A stretch of 37,392 nucleotides of DNA from Acidobacteriota bacterium (GTDB lineage Bacteria; Acidobacteriota; Terriglobia; Acidiferrales; UBA7541): NCBI GenBank assembly GCA_021324935.1, contig JAJPIE010000019.1, positions 1 through 37,392 on the forward strand, read 5' to 3'. Under the pieces are notes generated by a model. That model was not told the origin of the DNA and searched no databases. It saw only the letters and a program-made list of their open reading frames with translations. Position numbers and translations under genes: made by a program. The stretch's first letter is position 1. Each line of letters opens with the position of its first letter. Positions 1 to 7,317 of the stretch are shown one piece after another.

Positions 1-41
1 CACTTCTGGCGCGCTTTTCTGCTTCGTTCTTGCTGCGTCAT
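1..41 (-). CDS. N-terminal start of a possible TetR-family regulator (partial)
   Basis: A minus-strand ATG at 41-39 opens a frame that leaves the window after 13 codons (MTQQERSRKARQK). A GGGAGG ribosome-binding site lies about 8 bases upstream, which is why I call a gene. Short polar, basic N-termini of this kind are common in TetR/AcrR regulators just before the helix-turn-helix, but the helix-turn-helix itself lies outside the window. The family is a guess; the existence of a start is moderately supported. Confidence 0.4.
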   Translation of the reverse strand, partial: MTQQERSRKARQK

Positions 42-304
42 CGGGCCTGCCTCCCCACCAGCAGGCCACAATGCTACACACCACCTCGTCAGAACAAGAT
101 GCGCCTCGAGTATCGCTCATGATACAGAAAAAGGGGACCGTTCATTTTCGCGAAATCATGTCCACTTTCCTGCGGACCGAGGGGAGCAGGCCGTAGCCAT
201 TGCCGCGTTTGGACATGTCTGAGAGCCCTTTCCCACGCCGGTGGCAGGCGAGAAGCAATGCCAAGCAAACACCAATGATTGTAAATACAAGAAAATAAAA
301 GGAG
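42..304. other. Intergenic region, no gene seen
   Basis: This stretch separates the leftward gene start from tRNA-Ser. It holds a small inverted repeat (GTATC at 110-114, GATAC at 121-125) and one copy of the palindrome TTTCGCGAAA at 146-155. Both could be operator sites for the leftward gene, but nothing proves it. The short frames here have no family resemblance. Confidence 0.5.
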
Positions 305-394
<90 letters not shown>

Positions 395-471
395 GGCGTC
401 GACCGCAACCTTTTCACTTTAGCAGAAAACGGGACAACGCGCATGGCAGCGGCAATGCAAGAAACCCGATT

Positions 472-499
472 TTGTGGGTCGCGGGCTCTCAAGTAAACT
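472..499 (+). promoter_or_regulatory. Candidate sigma70-type promoter for tRNA-Gln
   Basis: TTGTGG (472-477) and TAAACT (494-499) are separated by 16 bases and end about 20 bases before the tRNA-Gln 5' end. The match to consensus is only partial. Its placement just ahead of a tRNA that clearly needs a promoter is the main support. It may also drive the sugar-nucleotide genes that follow directly. Confidence 0.35.
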
Positions 500-519
500 A
501 CTAGCGTTGTCCACACCCT

Positions 520-594
520 TCCGGGGTGGTGCAATTGGTAGCACATGGGCCTTTGGAGCCTAGAATCCTGGTTCGAGTCCAGGCCCCGGAACCA
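520..594 (+). tRNA. trnQ: tRNA-Gln (anticodon TTG)
   Basis: Acceptor stem TCCGGGG/CCCCGGA, discriminator A and an encoded CCA (592-594). The anticodon stem TGGGC/GCCTA encloses the loop CTTTGGA, which places TTG at positions 34-36, so it reads CAA (and CAG by wobble). The T arm contains GGTTCGAGTCC. The next gene's ATG begins at 600, only five bases beyond the CCA, which is unusually tight. Confidence 0.97.
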
Positions 595-599
595 TTCTT

Positions 600-1643
600 A
601 TGCCTCTTCCCTTCTCCGAACGCCGCGTGCTGCTGACCGGAGCCGGCGGCTCCATTGGCGCCGCGCTTGCTCAAGAAATCTTGAAACAAAAGCCAAGCTC
701 CCTCTTCCTGCTGGATCATTCCGAAGGGAATCTGCACCAACTCGGTTTCGCGTTGAGTCTCATGCATTCCGGCAATCCGCCGAAGATAATCCTGGGAGAC
801 ATCCGAGAGACGGCAGTGCTGGAAGAAATTTTCGAGGAGGAGCGGCCGGAGATCGTGCTGCATACGGCGGCTTACAAACATGTGCCGCTAATGGAAAGCC
901 ACGTGCTCGCTGCGGTGCGAAACAATGCTCTGGGCACGCATCAGTTGGCAAAGATGGCCGCGGCCAGCGATGCTCAGTCGTTCGTGATGGTGTCTACCGA
1001 CAAGGCGGTGGAACCGCGCAGCGTGATGGGGGCCACCAAACGCGTAGCCGAGCTGGCTTTGCTCCGCTGGGCCAGCGCAGAATGCTCAATGCGCGCGGTC
1101 CGGCTGGGAAATGTATTGGGCTCACACGGAAGCGTGGTCCCAACCTTTCTGGCGCAAATTGCAGCGGGCGGCCCGGTGACGGTGACCCATCCGGAAGCCA
1201 CGCGCTATTTTTTCAGTATCGCCGAAAGCGTCGAGTTAATCATGCTTGCCGCGGCGCTTGCAGGCGAGAGTGGAATTTACGTTCCAGAACCGGGTCAACC
1301 AGTGCGCATTGCAGATCTCGCTAAGCAACTGATCCGGGAAGCGAACGCAGAATGCCATATTCCGATTGTGTTTACGGGGCTGCGGCCGGGAGACAAATTG
1401 CACGAAAAGTTTGTTTCCGTACGCGAATCAGTGGAGAACGCTCAATCGGGTAAACTGAAACGCATGTCGACCCCGGCGCCAACACATGCTGAATTTGATG
1501 CCGCGATCCATGCACTCGAAGCAAGCCTGGAGGATCGCGACGTCGGGGGCGCTTTGGAAGGACTTTGCCGCTTGGTGCCCGACTATTGCCCGAGTGAAAC
1601 CGCCCGGCATTCCAGAGCCAGGCAGGGGTCGGGTGCGCGATGA
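600..1643 (+). CDS. NAD-dependent UDP-sugar dehydratase/epimerase, CapD/FlaA1-type
   Basis: The 347-aa protein begins with a Rossmann NAD site (VLLTGAGGSIG, residues 10-20). It has the family motifs YKHVPLME (about 98-105), STDKAV and MGATKRVAE (about 140-155), where a Met replaces the usual catalytic Tyr as in FlaA1/CapD-type UDP-GlcNAc 4,6-dehydratases. It matches the single-domain cytosolic form without the membrane domain of WbpM. The likely reaction is conversion of UDP-GlcNAc to a 4-keto-6-deoxy sugar nucleotide. It overlaps the next gene by ATGA. No Shine-Dalgarno can be placed because the tRNA-Gln ends five bases before the ATG, so translation may need processing or leaderless initiation. 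The exact substrate is not readable from sequence. Confidence 0.85.
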   Translation: MPLPFSERRVLLTGAGGSIGAALAQEILKQKPSSLFLLDHSEGNLHQLGFALSLMHSGNPPKIILGDIRETAVLEEIFEEERPEIVLHTAAYKHVPLMESHVLAAVRNNALGTHQLAKMAAASDAQSFVMVSTDKAVEPRSVMGATKRVAELALLRWASAECSMRAVRLGNVLGSHGSVVPTFLAQIAAGGPVTVTHPEATRYFFSIAESVELIMLAAALAGESGIYVPEPGQPVRIADLAKQLIREANAECHIPIVFTGLRPGDKLHEKFVSVRESVENAQSGKLKRMSTPAPTHAEFDAAIHALEASLEDRDVGGALEGLCRLVPDYCPSETARHSRARQGSGAR

Positions 1644-2830
1644 AGCGCAAGATCGCCGTCGTGACTTCATCGCGCGCGGATTACAGCCATCTTTATTGGC
1701 CACTGCGGGATCTTTCCGCTCATCCTTCGGTGGATCTTCGCATTGTGGCCATGGGGCCGCACCTTTCGCCCGAATTTGGTCTCACCGTTCAAGAAATCGA
1801 AAAAGACGGCTTCCCTATCGAAGCGCGCGTGGAATGTTTGCTGAGCTCGGATAGCGACATCGGCATGGCAAAAACGATCGGAGTCGCCACGCTGAGCCTC
1901 GCAGATCTGCTGGGCCGGTTGCGACCGGATGTGCTCCTGCTGATCGCGGATCGCTACGAAATGCTGGCGCCAGCTTCCGTGGCATTGGCGTTGCGTATAC
2001 CGGTCGCGCATATCGAAGGCGGTGAGATCAGCGAAGGCGCAATCGACGATGCGGTGCGCAACGCGCTGACGAAGATGAGCCATATCCACTTCACTTCGAC
2101 GCACTTGGCACGGCAGCGCGTGATCTCGATGGGCGAGGAACCGTGGCGAGTGCACCGCGCGGGCGCGCCGTCTCTCGATCATTTGCGTAGGCGAACGCTG
2201 CTTTCGCGAGGGGAGCTCGAAGCAAAATTGCAGCTCTCGTTTGCGCAACCGACGATTTTGGTGGCGTATCACCCGGTGACGCTTGCTGAGAATACAACCG
2301 AAGAAGCAAGCGTGCTGTTCGGCGCGTTGGCAGACATAGGCGAGCAGCTAATCTTTTGTTATCCGAATGCAGATGCGGGAAGCCGCGCGTTGATTGAGCG
2401 AACGAAGGCGTTCCTTGCGGCGCGCGGCAACGGAAGAGTTTTCACGAATCTGGATGCGATTACTTACTGGAGCCTGCTGCGGCAGGTGGAAATGCTGGTG
2501 GGCAATTCCAGCAGTGGAATCACGGAGACCGCCTCATTTTCTTTGCCGACTGTAAATATCGGAATCCGGCAGCAGGGGCGCGAGCGGGCGATGAATGTGC
2601 TGGACGCGGCGGCGCAGACCGATGCGATTCTGGGCGCCATCGCAAAGGCGAGGTCACAGGAGTTTCGGGATTCGCTCGAGGGCATGTTCAATCCCTATGG
2701 GGACGGGCATGCGTCCGAAAAGATTGTCGAAGTGCTGACAACCGTGCCCTTAGGGCGAGACTTGCTGATCAAGCGGCATGCCGCACTCGCAGCATCGGAG
2801 AAAACGGTGGAGAAGGCGGCGGGGTCATGA
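1640..2830 (+). CDS. neuC: UDP-N-acetylglucosamine 2-epimerase (hydrolysing), NeuC/LegG-type
   Basis: The 396-aa protein has the features of hydrolysing 2-epimerases: an N-terminal glycosyltransferase-B-like half starting KIAVVTSSRADYSHL, the motif ADRYEMLA (about 104-111), HIEGGE (about 125-130), then DDAVRNALTKMSHIHF, and the C-terminal GNSSSGITE plus PTVNIGIRQQGR. Such enzymes release UDP while inverting C2 to give ManNAc or a 2,4-diamino-mannose derivative, the step before nonulosonic acid formation. The start overlaps the preceding stop (ATGA) and its own stop overlaps the next start in the same way, so the three genes are translationally coupled. NeuC or LegG cannot be told apart by eye; neighbouring dehydratase and aminotransferase genes favour a LegG-like role. 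Confidence 0.85.
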   Translation: MKRKIAVVTSSRADYSHLYWPLRDLSAHPSVDLRIVAMGPHLSPEFGLTVQEIEKDGFPIEARVECLLSSDSDIGMAKTIGVATLSLADLLGRLRPDVLLLIADRYEMLAPASVALALRIPVAHIEGGEISEGAIDDAVRNALTKMSHIHFTSTHLARQRVISMGEEPWRVHRAGAPSLDHLRRRTLLSRGELEAKLQLSFAQPTILVAYHPVTLAENTTEEASVLFGALADIGEQLIFCYPNADAGSRALIERTKAFLAARGNGRVFTNLDAITYWSLLRQVEMLVGNSSSGITETASFSLPTVNIGIRQQGRERAMNVLDAAAQTDAILGAIAKARSQEFRDSLEGMFNPYGDGHASEKIVEVLTTVPLGRDLLIKRHAALAASEKTVEKAAGS

Positions 2831-3984
2831 GAATTCCGCTCTCGGCCCCGGATGTGCTGGAGGAAGAGATTCAGGCGATCGCCGAGGTGTTGCGCACGCC
2901 CCATCTGAGTCTCGGCTCAAAACTCACCGATTTTGAGCATGCTCTGGCCAAATATCTTGGAACGGAACACGCCGTCGCGGTGAGTTCCGGCACGGCGGGA
3001 CTGCATCTTTGCATGCGGTCGCTGGGCATCGGGCCGGGTGACGAAGTGATCGTTCCTTCGTTCACATTCGTCGCCGTAGCCAACGCGGCGTGTTACGAAA
3101 GTGCGGTTCCCGTGTTTGTGGATGTTGAACCCCACACGCTGAACATCGATCCCGGGCGAATTGAGGCGGCGATCACCAGACGCACCAAGGCAATCGTGGT
3201 GGTGCACACGTTTGGATGCCCCGCTGAGCTTTCTGTGATTCTCGATCTCGCCCGGCAACATCATCTCCTGGTCATTGAAGACGCCTGCGAAGCCACCGGG
3301 GCAGAGTACGAGGGCCACAAAGCCGGAGCGTTTGGTGACGCGGGGGTGTTTGCGTTTTACCCCAATAAACAGATCACGACCGGAGAAGGCGGGGCCGTGG
3401 TCACGCGCGATCCGAAGCTGGCGGCACGGATGCGGTCGTTGCGGAATCAAGGGCGCGCAGAGACGGACGATTGGTTTCAGCATTCCGAGCTGGGCTACAA
3501 CTATCGCCTTTCGGAAATGAATTGCGCGCTGGGAATCACGCAATTGCGGCGAATCGACAGCATTCTAAGGCGGCGCGAACAGATCGCAAGAATTTATCAT
3601 CGAAAGCTGAATTTACTGGGCCACATAAAATTGCCGCCACTGGAACTCTCACGCCGAAAAATCAGTTGGTTTGTCTATGTGGTGCGCCTGGCGGAGCACT
3701 TTTCGCAAGCCCAGCGCGACTGGGTGGTCAGTGAAATGCAGCGCCGCGGAATCGATTGCGGCCGGTATTTTGCGCCTATTCATTTGCAGCCTGCGTATCG
3801 GAGCTGCATCGGAACCCGAGCACAACTTCCCGTCACGGAGCGAGAGTCAGCACGGTGCCTCGCGCTCCCTTTTTTCAACCGCCTGGAGGAAGCGCAGATC
3901 GATGAGGTCTGCGCATCACTATCGGAATTGCTTGAGAAGGCCCCCCGCATCGAAGCGTCCGCACTGCGCCCCGCGAGCGGCTAA
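2827..3984 (+). CDS. DegT/DnrJ/EryC1-family sugar aminotransferase
   Basis: The 385-aa protein is a full-length PLP-dependent sugar aminotransferase of fold type I. Visible motifs are SSGTAGLHLCMRSL (cofactor phosphate site, about 53-66), PSFTFVAVANAA (77-88), VIEDACEATGAEY (149-161) and FYPNKQITTGEGG, in which Lys181 should form the internal aldimine. It would transfer an amino group, usually from glutamate, to the 4-keto (or 3-keto) sugar nucleotide made by the upstream dehydratase. It starts at an ATGA overlap with the 2-epimerase gene and is the last gene of this three-gene unit. It converges on araB, leaving 74 bases in which I see no clear terminator. Confidence 0.88.
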   Translation: MRIPLSAPDVLEEEIQAIAEVLRTPHLSLGSKLTDFEHALAKYLGTEHAVAVSSGTAGLHLCMRSLGIGPGDEVIVPSFTFVAVANAACYESAVPVFVDVEPHTLNIDPGRIEAAITRRTKAIVVVHTFGCPAELSVILDLARQHHLLVIEDACEATGAEYEGHKAGAFGDAGVFAFYPNKQITTGEGGAVVTRDPKLAARMRSLRNQGRAETDDWFQHSELGYNYRLSEMNCALGITQLRRIDSILRRREQIARIYHRKLNLLGHIKLPPLELSRRKISWFVYVVRLAEHFSQAQRDWVVSEMQRRGIDCGRYFAPIHLQPAYRSCIGTRAQLPVTERESARCLALPFFNRLEEAQIDEVCASLSELLEKAPRIEASALRPASG

Positions 3985-4058
3985 CGTTGCCGTGGTACGC
4001 GCGGTCCCCGCCGCCATCGATCTTGCAAGACGCCCGCCCCGGAAGACGCCCCTGCAAA

Positions 4059-5624
4059 TTATCGTGACTTCGCGGCCTGGATCAGCGTTGGCAGCACGTC
4101 GCCGAAGGAATTGTTCGCCGGATCCCCAAAGGCAAAATAGAGTCGGCTGAAGAGTGCGTAGATTTTTTCGTAGACAGCGACGGATGCGGGCTCCGGCAGA
4201 AACGTCTCGTAGGATGGGCACAGCTTGTCCTGAGCATCTTCAATCGTTTTGAAAGTGCCCGCGGCGAGAAACGCAAAGATGGCCGAGCCGAGGCTCACCA
4301 CACTCTGACTTGGCACGAGCACCGGCCGCCGCAAAACATTCGCGTAGACCTGATTCAGTGTGCGATTCTTTTGCGGGATGCCGCCGGCGTTGATGATGCG
4401 CTTTACGGGCACCGAGTGCTCTCTCATGCGGTCAAGGATCACGCGCGTGTGAAAGGCGGTGCCCTCGATGGCGGAGAAAAGTTCGTCCTGCGCGGTGGTT
4501 TGCAGATTCCAGCCGAGCGTGACCCCCCGAAGATTAGGATTCACCAGCACGGTGCGGTCGCCGTTGTCCCACGTGAGGCGAAGCAATCCCGTCTGGCCCG
4601 CCCGATACGCGGAAAGTCCTTCGCTCAAGGCTGCGACCGACGTCCCGGCGCGCGCAGCGATGGCCTGAAAAATATCCCCGACCGCCGAAAGCCCGGCTTC
4701 GATCCCCGTACGCTTCGGGTGCACGCTTCCCTGTACTACGCCGCAGACACCGGGAACGAGATTTGGCGAAGGTGTGATGCCTATCATGCAGGTGGAGGTG
4801 CCGATGACGTTCACCATGTCGTCAGTTCGGCAGCCGGCGCCGATGGCATCCCAGTGCGCGTCAAACGCCCCGACGGGGATGGGAATGCCCGCGCGCAGGC
4901 CGAGTTGTTCCGCCCATTGTGCGCTAAGGTACCCCGCCAGCTGGTCAGAGGTGGCGCATTCACCGGAAAGCTTTTCGCGCACGCCGGAGAGTAGCGGATC
5001 CACGCTTTTGAGAAAATCTTCCGGCGGCAAGCCCCCCAGCGATGCGTTCCACATCCACTTGTGACCCATCGCGCAAATGCTGCGTTTCACATTTTTGGGA
5101 GAAGAGATGCCGCAGAGTGTGGCGGCGATCATGTCGCAATGTTCAAAAGCGCTGGCAAATCGCGCGCGCTTATCCGGGTTGTGGCGCAGCCAGTGCAGAA
5201 GCTTCGAAAAACCCCATTCGGAGGAGTAGACGCCTCCACACCACCGGATGGATTCGAGCCCATGATGGTGCGCGGCTTCGGTAATCTCCGCAGCTTCGCC
5301 CTTCCCGCGATGGTCGCACCACAAATAGTAATCGCCGAGCGGCTGCAGGTTTTCGTCGACGGGGATCACACTGGAACCGGTTGTGTCGAGTGCAATGGCT
5401 TCGACGGCGCCACCGGGAACTCCAGCTTGTTTCACCGCATCGCGCGTTGCCGCCGCCAGGGCTTTTAGGTGATCTCCGTGAGACTGCGTGGCGTATTCGG
5501 GATCTTCTTTCTTTCGATGGAGAGTACACTCCGCAATCGCCGACCCGAGCACTCCACGCTCGCTGTCCACGATCGAAACGCGAACGCTGAGCGTTCCGAA
5601 ATCCACACCCGCCACAATGGCCAT
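4059..5624 (-). CDS. araB: Ribulokinase AraB (FGGY family)
   Basis: The 521-aa protein phosphorylates L-ribulose to L-ribulose 5-phosphate in the cytosol. It carries the N-terminal ATPase-fold motif VDFGTLSVR (7-15), DTTGSSVIPVD (80-90), LWCDHRG (101-107), the FGGY second-domain motif GAFDAHWDAIGAG with probable catalytic base Asp255, VIGTSTCMIG, and a C-terminal NAGGIPQKN plus SVVSLGSAIFAFLAAG. The frame is open 83 codons further upstream but runs into the isomerase gene. The ATG at 5624 is chosen because conserved sequence starts there and a GAGAG site lies just upstream. It is the last gene of the arabinose operon, 22 bases after the isomerase stop. Confidence 0.93.
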   Translation of the reverse strand: MAIVAGVDFGTLSVRVSIVDSERGVLGSAIAECTLHRKKEDPEYATQSHGDHLKALAAATRDAVKQAGVPGGAVEAIALDTTGSSVIPVDENLQPLGDYYLWCDHRGKGEAAEITEAAHHHGLESIRWCGGVYSSEWGFSKLLHWLRHNPDKRARFASAFEHCDMIAATLCGISSPKNVKRSICAMGHKWMWNASLGGLPPEDFLKSVDPLLSGVREKLSGECATSDQLAGYLSAQWAEQLGLRAGIPIPVGAFDAHWDAIGAGCRTDDMVNVIGTSTCMIGITPSPNLVPGVCGVVQGSVHPKRTGIEAGLSAVGDIFQAIAARAGTSVAALSEGLSAYRAGQTGLLRLTWDNGDRTVLVNPNLRGVTLGWNLQTTAQDELFSAIEGTAFHTRVILDRMREHSVPVKRIINAGGIPQKNRTLNQVYANVLRRPVLVPSQSVVSLGSAIFAFLAAGTFKTIEDAQDKLCPSYETFLPEPASVAVYEKIYALFSRLYFAFGDPANNSFGDVLPTLIQAAKSR

Positions 5625-5646
5625 ACGGGTCTCTCGTTTTCTTGAC

Positions 5647-7065
5647 TTACGCACCGTGGGCGTACATAGCCCATCCCAGGTACCGCGTGGTCGCTTCGTG
5701 AACCACTGGCGCCACATTGGAAAAGCTCGCCGCCACGTGGTGCTCGAAGCCGTTTTCGCAAATGTAGTGCAGGAGCTTCTGCAGGCCGGGAATTTCAACC
5801 ACTCCTGCGCCTCCGAAGGTTTCGAGCGAATCATCGGTGAAGCGGCCGCTGCCGGTGTAGCCGCGAATTCCACCTGACGTGTCGTCGGTGGAAAAACGCG
5901 CGAAGCTCATGGGTCCAGCCTTCACCTGGCCCACGCAGGTACCGAACGTGTTCTCCTTGCCAACGGTGCCCGCGATGATCGCCTGGTAGTCCATCTTCAC
6001 GTCCTTGAAGAAATGCTTTGGCAGGTTGCTGCAATGGAAGCAGACCGCTTTGTTAGGATCGTTACCGTAGTTGTTGTTCCAATCAAGCAGGGCGCTGGGA
6101 GTTTCGGAAGCGAGTTGCAAGGCATGCATGGCCAGAACGCCACACACGTCGACTTCGCAGGCGCTGGAAACCAGCGACTCGCTCATCATGCTCATCACCG
6201 TGCAAGGAACAACGCCGAGATTTTCCTCTAACGATGTCCAGCACTGCACCGCGCTGATTTGCAGGTGCGTGCCTTTCATCCAGTCGTCAATCACCGCTCC
6301 GAGCTTGGCCATTTTGAGCAACGCCGCCTCGGGAATGTTGGCGGTGGTCACGTATTTTCGGATCATCTCGAGCTTCGCGGCCACCGCGGAATCCGCGTCC
6401 TTCATACGGCTTATGCGGCCCAACACTTCGCTCAGATCCAGGGTTTCGACGGTGATGCCGCTGGCTTCTAGGAGTTTTTCGCTATACCGGACCGTGTTGA
6501 ACGCGGCTGGCCGCGCACCCAGCGCGCCGATGCGCAAATTCCGCAAACCCTTTACCACACGGCAAACCCCTGCGAACCATTCGAGGTCTTTGGCAAATTC
6601 CGGTGAATCGGCCGCAACGGTGTGCAGCGCCGTCAGCGAATACGGGATGCCATATTGACGCAAATTGTTGCAGGTGGACATTTTCCCGCAAAAGCTGTCC
6701 CGCCGGTGCGTGATACCCATCTTCGCGGGAGTGTCCGGAGTCGCCTGCACCAGCACCGGCACTCGCAGGCGCGAAAGGCGCAAGGCATCGGCGATGGCCC
6801 GTTCGTCGCCAAAATTCGGCAGCGTAATGATTACGCCGTCAATCGCATCGGCTTTGGACTTGAACAGCTCCGCGCATCGCAACGCTTCTTCATACGATTC
6901 CACCGCGCCGTATTTGCTCTCCTCTGGCCCAAGCGCCACTGCCTCGATGCCCGCCTTTTGCAATATCTGCAGCATTTCTTCGCGGCCGCTTTTGGCCAGG
7001 TGATCGGGAAAAAATCCTCGGTTGCCCACAATCACGCCCATTGTCATTTTTCGTCTGCTCGCCAT
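5647..7065 (-). CDS. L-fucose/L-arabinose isomerase-family protein (probable arabinose isomerase)
   Basis: The 472-aa protein belongs to the fucose-isomerase-fold group (COG2407-like), not to classical AraA by eye. The N-terminal half is Rossmann-like (VIVGNRGFFPDHLAKSG, then DGVIITLPNFGDE and PVLVQATPD). The C-terminal half has likely metal ligands in ACEVDVCG (Glu304), LLDWNNNYG (Asp328) and VCFHCSNLP (His344), matching the Glu/Asp/His metal site of the family. No other isomerase is seen between the araB and araD homologues, so I infer that it converts L-arabinose to L-ribulose. The start at 7065 has GGAAAG just upstream; Met7 is an alternative. A role on L-fucose or another pentose cannot be excluded. 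Confidence 0.8.
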   Translation of the reverse strand: MASRRKMTMGVIVGNRGFFPDHLAKSGREEMLQILQKAGIEAVALGPEESKYGAVESYEEALRCAELFKSKADAIDGVIITLPNFGDERAIADALRLSRLRVPVLVQATPDTPAKMGITHRRDSFCGKMSTCNNLRQYGIPYSLTALHTVAADSPEFAKDLEWFAGVCRVVKGLRNLRIGALGARPAAFNTVRYSEKLLEASGITVETLDLSEVLGRISRMKDADSAVAAKLEMIRKYVTTANIPEAALLKMAKLGAVIDDWMKGTHLQISAVQCWTSLEENLGVVPCTVMSMMSESLVSSACEVDVCGVLAMHALQLASETPSALLDWNNNYGNDPNKAVCFHCSNLPKHFFKDVKMDYQAIIAGTVGKENTFGTCVGQVKAGPMSFARFSTDDTSGGIRGYTGSGRFTDDSLETFGGAGVVEIPGLQKLLHYICENGFEHHVAASFSNVAPVVHEATTRYLGWAMYAHGA

Positions 7066-7095
7066 GGCGCTTTCCGAACTCCCTTCCCAATCAGG

Positions 7096-7311
7096 TTATC
7101 GATACTTGCTCGGGCGGAAGGAGTAGCAATAAACGCCGCCCAGCAGAATCAGCAGTCCGCCCCACCAGACCGGGGCGTGCAGATTCGATAGCACGGTGTC
7201 CGCAGGATGCGACCATTCGGCCAGGCCGCTGCCCAAGATCAGCATCCCGTAAACTAGAAATAGAACTCCCACGAAAAACCAAACCGGAATGATCTGACTT
7301 TTTTCGCTCAT
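7096..7311 (-). CDS. Small two-helix membrane protein, function unknown
   Basis: This 71-aa protein has two clear hydrophobic segments (about 8-28 and 48-65) joined by a short loop with HPADTV and LHAPVWW, and ends in a basic tail (RPSKYR). Its ATG is six bases after the symporter stop, so it is almost certainly cotranscribed and probably coupled to it. I do not recognise a named family. A small accessory subunit or stabiliser of the adjacent SSS symporter is a reasonable inference from position alone. Confidence 0.75.
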   Translation of the reverse strand: MSEKSQIIPVWFFVGVLFLVYGMLILGSGLAEWSHPADTVLSNLHAPVWWGGLLILLGGVYCYSFRPSKYR

Positions 7312-7317
7312 CGTTGT

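Noticed and set aside
8..155. TTTCGCGAAA region as an IS21-type end
   Set aside because: Only a short similarity to known terminal sequences; no transposase gene and no second end nearby.
545..1324. Plus-strand frame starting within the tRNA-Gln gene
   Set aside because: It overlaps the dehydratase in another frame and begins inside a tRNA; the protein has no recognisable features.
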